Shown here: in pieces, positions 7,919 to 12,271 of the stretch | How positions within the stretch are numbered: the stretch's first letter is position 1 | How the letters are laid out: each line of letters starts with the position of its first letter | Source of the DNA: Chlamydomonas sphaeroides | Taxonomy: Eukaryota; Chlorophyta; Chlorophyceae; Chlamydomonadales; Chlamydomonadaceae | DNA: 12,271 nucleotides | NCBI GenBank assembly: GCA_001662425.1 | Contig: BDDC01002526.1 | Span: forward strand, 1-12,271 | Reading direction: 5' to 3' | Notes under the pieces: generated by a model | The model's input: only the letters and a program-made list of their open reading frames with translations | The model's database searches: none | Told to the model about the DNA's origin: nothing | Made by a program: the position numbers and the translations under genes

Positions 7919-9455
7919 ATGCAGTGCGCCGGAGTGCTGTATCCGCCATGCAGCATAGCACATCGCCAGCAGCTGCTGGCACTGTATCCGCAGCCGGCGG
8001 CACGCGGCTCGGTCCCGCTGCCGCTCCCGGCGACGCCGCCATCGCGCCGTCCCTCTCGCGCCGTTCCGCCACGCGGCCGGTCTGTGTCTGCCGCGGCGTC
8101 GACGCCCAGCGACGACGCGCCTGATCCGGCCAAGAAGCGCGCCGAAATCGCAGCCAACGTCGACCGCGCCGCGGCGATGCTCGGCGAGATCGTGGAGGAG
8201 GTCTCGCGCGAGATGTTCGTCACGGAGGCGGTCGCGTACATGCAGGACGACGCCGTCGAACAGACGCAGGCTCAGGCGCTGCGCATGGCCGTGCTGCGGC
8301 GCCTCGAGTTCCTGGATGCCAACTTCCTGACCGGGCTGGGCGGATTCTACAAAGCCGCCAACGACCGCGGCGACGAGCAGCTAGCCGCCCTCATCGAGTC
8401 TATCCACGATGAGGTGCTCCGCCAGGTGTCTGCCCGCATGCCCACCGCGGCGCAAGTGCTGGACGCCGCGCTGCGCTACGCCGACCGCAGCGCGCGCGTC
8501 GCAGTGCTGCGCGCCGCCATCGCCGGCGGCGGCCTCGCCGGCGTGGAGGCGGCCAAGGCCGCGGCGGCCTTTCCGCAGCCCGCTTCCTACGCCGCCGCCG
8601 CCGGGGTCGCTGACCCCGAGCCCGAGCCCGCTGCCGCCGACGCCGGCGGCGCTCCCGCCGTCGAGCTGGCCCCGGGCCAGCTGGCGGCGCTGGCGGAGGT
8701 GCCGGGCTGCGAGCTAGACACGCTTGCCGCCACCGCCAGCAAGTTCATAGACGAGATGGAGGACCAGCAGAAGGTGAGCGGCCCGCCGCCGGGACCCAGC
8801 CACAGCTCCGCAGCTGACGGGTGACGCCGGCGGGCGAAGGCTGCTGGGTGGCTATGTGGGAGCTGCCGCCGGCAGCCCACAACGCCAGCAACAGCCCCCC
8901 GCCACACGCTTTTCCTAGCCAGCCTCGGCCGACCCACATGCCGCCCCGCCCTTGCGCCAGGTGCCCGACCGCCGCCTGCTGGCGCGGCTGTGCCTGCTGC
9001 GCGAGGAGATGCGGCTGATGCGCGAGGAGGCGCGCTTCATGGGCGCCGGCCTGGGCCCCGACGGCGCGCCGCTGGAGACCGAGCCGGTGCGCACCAACGT
9101 GCCGCAGCGCTGCGCCGCCTTCCTCAAGGAGCTCGTCACGGTGTCGGGACCCATCCGCCGCACCGGCCTGTTGGCGCGCGCGTTTGAGGATGACTGGGAT
9201 GGCGCGGCGCCGCGGCAGAAGCCGCAGACCGCGTTCGTGGCCAACCAGCCGGACTGGGTGCGGCCGGGCCGCTTCCTGGCGACGGTGCGGAGTACGATGG
9301 CCAGCCTGGAGGCGTCGATCGAGGCGGGCGGCGCGGGGGCGGCGGAGGGCAACGCGGCGGTGCTGCGGCGGCTGGACTCGATCCGGACCGAGGCGCTGGC
9401 GGTGCTGGATCGCATGCAAGCGGGGGGAAGCAGCGGCGGCAGCAGCAGCGCGTAG
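7919..9455 (+). CDS. Probable plastid-targeted helical protein of unknown function
   Basis: Two exons, 7919-8773 and 8961-9455, with a GTGAGC donor and a TTGCGCCAG acceptor, both phase 0; 449 residues. Residues 1-60 are rich in Ala, Pro, Arg and Ser with almost no acidic residues and end RGRSVSAAAS, the look of a chloroplast transit peptide; acidic residues start at about 65. Residues 70-205 are predicted helical with a conserved-looking core (LDANFLTGLGGFYKAA at about 132-147, HDEVLRQVSARMPTAAQVLD at 163-182). An Ala/Pro/Glu linker follows (about 205-255). The C-terminal part is again helical (LLREEMRLMREEARFMGAG at about 297-315, TNVPQRCAAFLKELVT at 330-345) with an acidic FEDDWDG near 360-366, then a Gly/Ser tail. 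I see no catalytic motif, zinc site or membrane segment. It resembles conserved plastid proteins of unknown function, but I cannot name a family. The codon use matches its neighbours. Confidence 0.82.
8774..8960 (+). other. Intron of the plastid-protein gene (187 bases)
   Basis: Donor AAG|GTGAGC after ...MEDQQK, acceptor TTGCGCCAG before VPDRRLLARL, phase 0. The length is not a multiple of three, and a TGA (8822-8824) closes the exon 1 frame if the intron is kept. Confidence 0.8.
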
Positions 9456-10436
9456 CGGGATGGCCACCATGGTGATGAGGGCGTATGGTACGTGGTGTGG
9501 GGTGTGGGGAGCGCCTGGGATGGCTGGGCCGCGGTGTCTGTGCTGGAGGCTGGCGGGTGGCGCCGTGTGCTGCGGTGGCTGGCCTCGGCCCGGCGATGGC
9601 CAGGGGCCGGTGTGTGTGGAGGGAGGGATGTGCGGTGTTGGGAATGTGAGCGTGCTGGCTCAAGCCCGCTAGGCTCAGGTGACAGTACCGGCCGGCCGGT
9701 GTGCGGGGAAGGCATGCGGTGTGGGGCGCTGGCGCTGGCGCATGTGTGCGGCATGACCCGCATGCGGCATGACACGAGAGGGCCCGCCAGGGCCTCCGCG
9801 ACTGCTGGTCGAGGAGTTTAGATGCTCTTGACCTGGCTGGAGCCGTGACAGGGCGGCGCCATTGAGCGTGAGCTGCGCTGCTGCGCGCGGATTGCGTGGG
9901 GACCCTACCCGGAATCGCAGGGAGGGGCCTTTGAACCATCGAGCTCCTGGCTTCCGGGGGTCTGTGGCCTGGATAGCAGAGACCTGCTAGCGGCGCTGAC
10001 GCTGGGCCTTGTCAGGGGCCGCGAGGCGTCCTGCAGGCAGTGGGCTGCGTGCTGGAACTGGTCATGGTACTGGCGCCGGCCGTGGCATTGGCGCCGGACC
10101 AGAGGAGGAGGACGGGACAGCGCTACTGGCGCAGAGAATGCCGGTTGCAAGCCATGCGAATCCAGAGCCCGTCCTACCGCCCGGCACGCGTACGCAGCGG
10201 GCGACCAGGGCAACCCAGCCGATGCCTGCGTCCAATTCAACTGCCACAGCGCCCGGCCTGTGCGCTCACCGCCATCCGGGCCTCGCAATACCTCACGCGT
10301 TGCTATTGAGCCCCAGCCCGGGGCGCAGGGCACTGCGTGCCGCTCGCCCTGCGTGTCATCGTCTCCTCTCATGCATGCTCCCGTCGCCATCTCTCACGCC
10401 ACCCAGCCGTCCCATCCCACCTCCCCTCCCCCTGCC
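9456..10436. other. Convergent intergenic region, no gene seen
   Basis: Between the stops of two tail-to-tail genes. 9456-9620 is strongly G/T-rich on the plus strand (many GTGTGG and GGTGT runs), consistent with the 3' UTR of the plastid gene. Open frames on both strands are low-complexity shadows. I looked on the minus strand for a further exon of the Dicer-like gene, such as a double-stranded-RNA-binding domain, and saw none. No TGTAA was found by eye on either strand here. Confidence 0.4.
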
Positions 10437-11998
10437 TCACGCCAGCAGCAGCCGCGCCACCGCCACCTCCGCGGGGCCCAGGTCGCCCCCGCAGTCCAGG
10501 TACACCGCCCCCAGCAGCGCCTCCACCACATCCGCCAGCGCCTGGGAGGCAGGCAGGCAGAGGGAGGGATGGGACGATGGAGGGACGACGACAGGCGAGG
10601 AGCGGCAGGGCAGGGAGGGAGAGGTGAGGAGGAGGCGGGCAGGGCGTGGCATGCCATATGGCGCAGACACGCGCTGTGTTCAAGTGTTAGGTGAAGACGC
10701 TGTGTGTGTCGCATTGGGCGCAGCAGGCGGGTCGCACACCTTGGGCGCCAGCAGCACGGGCGGCCCGCTGTGCTTGCGAGGACCGCCGCCGCCGCTTCCG
10801 CCGCCGCCGCCGCCGGCAGTGCCACCCGAAGCGCCGGCTGTGGCTGCGGCTGCCGCGTCTGCGGCCGCCGGCGGGGCCGAGGGATCCTCGCCGGCGGCCG
10901 CCGCGAGCTCCGGCGCCGGTCCCGACGGCTCCCCGCAGTCCTCCGCCCCGCCGCGCTGCTGGGGCGCCGCGTGCTGCTCCGCGCCCGCCGGCGCCGGCGC
11001 CACGCCAGCCCTGTCCACCGCCTCCGGCGCCGCCTGCTCGCCCGCGGCCGCCCGCGCCGCGGCCGCCGCCTCTGCCCGCGCCTTGTCCTTGGCGTCCTTG
11101 GCTTCAGCCGCGCGCCGCTCGGCGCGCTGCCGCACCGCCTTTGCCCGCGCCAGGCGGTCGGCGGTGGTGGCCACCACCCGCTCGCCGGGGCGCAGCTTGG
11201 AGGCCAGGTGCTGCAGAGGCGAGGAGGGGCGGGATGACGGGACGGCGGGGCGGCGCCAGCCAGGGTTGGTGTGCGGTGGGCAAGGACACCGTCAACCCGC
11301 CCCAAGCCTCGTCACCGTGTACTGAGCTCAGCCTCGGGTGACATGTATCGGTAGGTGGCGGCCGCGGGACAGGCTGCGTCGCGACGGCGAGGGACCGGCT
11401 CTGCCCTCCGCTTGCCTGCCAACCGTCGCCCCCTGGCCCGAGCCTTGGCCCAACATGATGATGGGCCCAGGGCCTCACGCACCGTGTAGGTGGCGGCGAA
11501 GCGGTTGACGACGGCCGCCAGGCTGCCGCTGCCGGAGCGCAGCTGCGCCTGCAGACCGTGGCGCACCGCGGCCTTGGCCAGAGGGCCGTTGGCCACGAGG
11601 TCGTGGCGCATAACCGTCATCTCCTCCGCGCTGCCGCCCATCCTGGGGGAAACATGGGAGAAGCGGAGCAGTAGGGAGGGGAGGCAGGCGGGCAGCGTGG
11701 GCAGTGCATGGGACGGTAGCGAGACAGGCGACGGCGCGCTGGCGCAAAGGAGGGGAGGCCGCATGGCGGTGCGGTCGCATGGCGTGGGCAAGGGGAGGCG
11801 CGGGCAGGGGAAGCAAGACGACCGGTCCTTGCCACAACCACGCCTGCCGTGCCTCCTCCGCACCCTCCGCGCCCTCCCTCCTCACCTGTACACCCACAGC
11901 GACACCACCATGCCCAGCACGGCGTCCCCTAGGAATTCCACCCGCTGGTAGCCGCCACCGCAGGCCGCGGCCTGGGGGTGGCTCACGTGCGTCAGCGC
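10437..11998 (-). CDS. Dicer-like protein, C-terminal RNase III domain (5' part off the window)
   Basis: Minus-strand exons 11998-11886, 11642-11483, 11210-10740 and 10541-10437 join in frame to give 282 residues. Numbering from the first visible residue: 1-38 hold the RNase III signature (ALTHVSHP, then YQRVEFLGDAVLGMVVSLW); 39-91 read MRHDLVANGPLAKAAVRHGL and LRSGSGSLAAVVNRFAATYT; 92-248 are mostly an Ala/Gly/Glu-rich insert ending GPPVLLAPK; 249-282 read ALADVVEALLGAVYLDCGG and end RLLLA. Catalytic acidic residues E21, D25, D252 and E255 are all present. YQR before the signature, the HGL...LRSGS segment and APK before the last helix match plant Dicer-like proteins better than bacterial-type RNase III. 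Such enzymes cut double-stranded RNA into small RNAs. The upstream helicase, PAZ and first RNase III regions, if present, lie beyond the right edge. No dsRNA-binding domain follows. Alternative: a stand-alone eukaryotic RNase III. Confidence 0.85.
10542..10739 (-). other. Last intron of the Dicer-like gene (198 bases)
   Basis: Minus-strand donor AAG|GTGTGC after ...VLLAPK and acceptor GCCTCCCAG before ALADVVEALL, phase 0. Splicing restores the conserved APK-x-LADVVE run of the RNase III fold, which is strong support. Retention would meet an in-frame stop at 10682-10680. Confidence 0.8.
11211..11482 (-). other. Intron of the Dicer-like gene (272 bases)
   Basis: Minus-strand donor ACG|GTGCGT after ...RFAATYT and acceptor CCTCTGCAG before HLASKLRPGE, phase 0 on both sides. 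An unspliced reading from ATYT continues as VREALGP and then into Arg/Pro-rich sequence. Confidence 0.75.
11643..11885 (-). other. Intron of the Dicer-like gene (243 bases)
   Basis: Minus-strand donor CAG|GTGAGG after ...SLWVY and acceptor TTTCCCCCAG; the junction codon AG|G gives Arg, followed by MGGSAEEMTV. The joined helix continues naturally across the junction, as expected for this fold. Confidence 0.85.
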
Positions 11999-12002
11999 CT
12001 TT

Positions 12003-12053
12003 GGGGGGGCAGGGAGGGGCAGGGAGGGGGGAAGGGAGGGGGGCAGGGAGGGG
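12003..12053 (+). repeat. Degenerate G-rich tract (GGGGCAGGGA-type)
   Basis: Near-continuous runs of three to seven G on the plus strand separated by CA, A or AA, with imperfect repeats of GGGGCAGGGA. In the minus-strand transcript this is the C-rich pyrimidine tract in front of the splice acceptor at 11999. The plus strand could fold into a G-quadruplex. Confidence 0.7.
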
Positions 12054-12203
12054 CGCAGTGGGTTTGTGGGGCTGGCACAGGCTATGTGGCCTGGGGTGGG
12101 CGCATGTGGGCGAGCTCCTACGGAGGGAGGGGCGTGCGGGGTTGGGGTTTGGAGGCCAGGGCAGGGGAGGTGGGCAGTAGGGTGGTAGGGCGGCAGGACG
12201 GCT

Positions 12204-12271
12204 CCATCCCCATCCCCATCCCCATCCCCATCCCCATCCCCATCCCCATCCCCATCCCCATCCCCATCCCC
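12204..12271 (+). repeat. (CCCCAT)n hexamer microsatellite, about 11 copies
   Basis: Perfect six-base tandem repeat from 12204 to the edge of the window (68 bases, 11.3 units), so the full array is longer. It lies in an intron of the Dicer-like gene; the transcript carries GGGGAU repeats. It is not a known green-algal telomere repeat (TTTAGGG or TTTTAGGG). Confidence 0.95.

Larger units (their letters stand above)
11999..12271 (-). other. Intron of the Dicer-like gene, running off the window
   Basis: The acceptor is the CCCCCAAAG just before ALTHVSH on the minus strand, with a long pyrimidine-rich stretch in front of it. No coding sequence is recognisable up to the edge of the window, so the upstream donor and preceding exon lie beyond 12271. 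Confidence 0.6.

Noticed and set aside
9905..10390. 161-residue minus-strand frame as the missing dsRNA-binding exon of the Dicer-like gene
   Set aside because: No alpha-beta-beta-beta-alpha pattern or conserved dsRNA-binding residues, and the composition looks random.
10009..11325. 438-residue open frame on the plus strand
   Set aside because: Antisense to the Dicer-like gene, composed mainly of Ala, Pro, Arg and Ser, and crossing its well-supported introns.
12204..12271. Telomere repeat at the right edge
   Set aside because: The unit CCCCAT/ATGGGG matches neither TTTAGGG nor TTTTAGGG, and the array lies inside an intron of a gene that must continue beyond it.

Overview
The window looks like nuclear DNA of a green alga (Chlorophyta). 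It is very GC-rich, has intron-interrupted genes with short introns (about 150-350 bases, GT-AG), Ala/Pro/Gly-rich low-complexity stretches, a MYND-finger protein, a plastid-type N-terminal presequence and a Dicer-type RNase III domain. A selenastracean or similar sphaeroplealean alga would fit, but that placement is inference. There are no bacterial operons, tRNAs, rRNAs or CRISPR arrays, and I recognised no transposon.

Layout, left to right. (1) 1-1400: a tentative minus-strand gene, seen as a signal-peptide-like first exon (1398-1144) and a well-formed internal exon (278-171); whether they belong together is unproven. (2) 2055-2581: a decayed, frameshifted plus-strand relative of the N-terminal half of the MYND gene that lies just downstream, so a tandem duplicate remnant. 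(3) 3405-6823: a four-exon plus-strand gene for a protein of about 941 residues with a C-terminal MYND zinc finger. (4) 6824-7918: gene-free, but with a strong donor/acceptor pair (intron 7571-7916) that probably forms a leader intron. (5) 7919-9455: a two-exon plus-strand gene for a 449-residue, probably plastid-targeted helical protein of unknown function. (6) 9456-10436: convergent intergenic DNA. (7) 10437-11998 and beyond the right edge: minus-strand 3' part of a Dicer-like gene encoding its last RNase III domain, with a long low-complexity insert between the two catalytic halves. (8) 12002-12271: G-rich tract and a CCCCAT hexamer array inside an intron of that gene.

The genes do not form a pathway: a possible protein-interaction regulator (MYND), a plastid protein and a small-RNA-processing nuclease sit side by side as independent transcription units. 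The MYND gene and the plastid gene are in tandem; the plastid gene and the Dicer-like gene are tail to tail. All gene models were built by eye from reading frames and splice-site phases; each junction accepted keeps the frame, but no transcript evidence was available.
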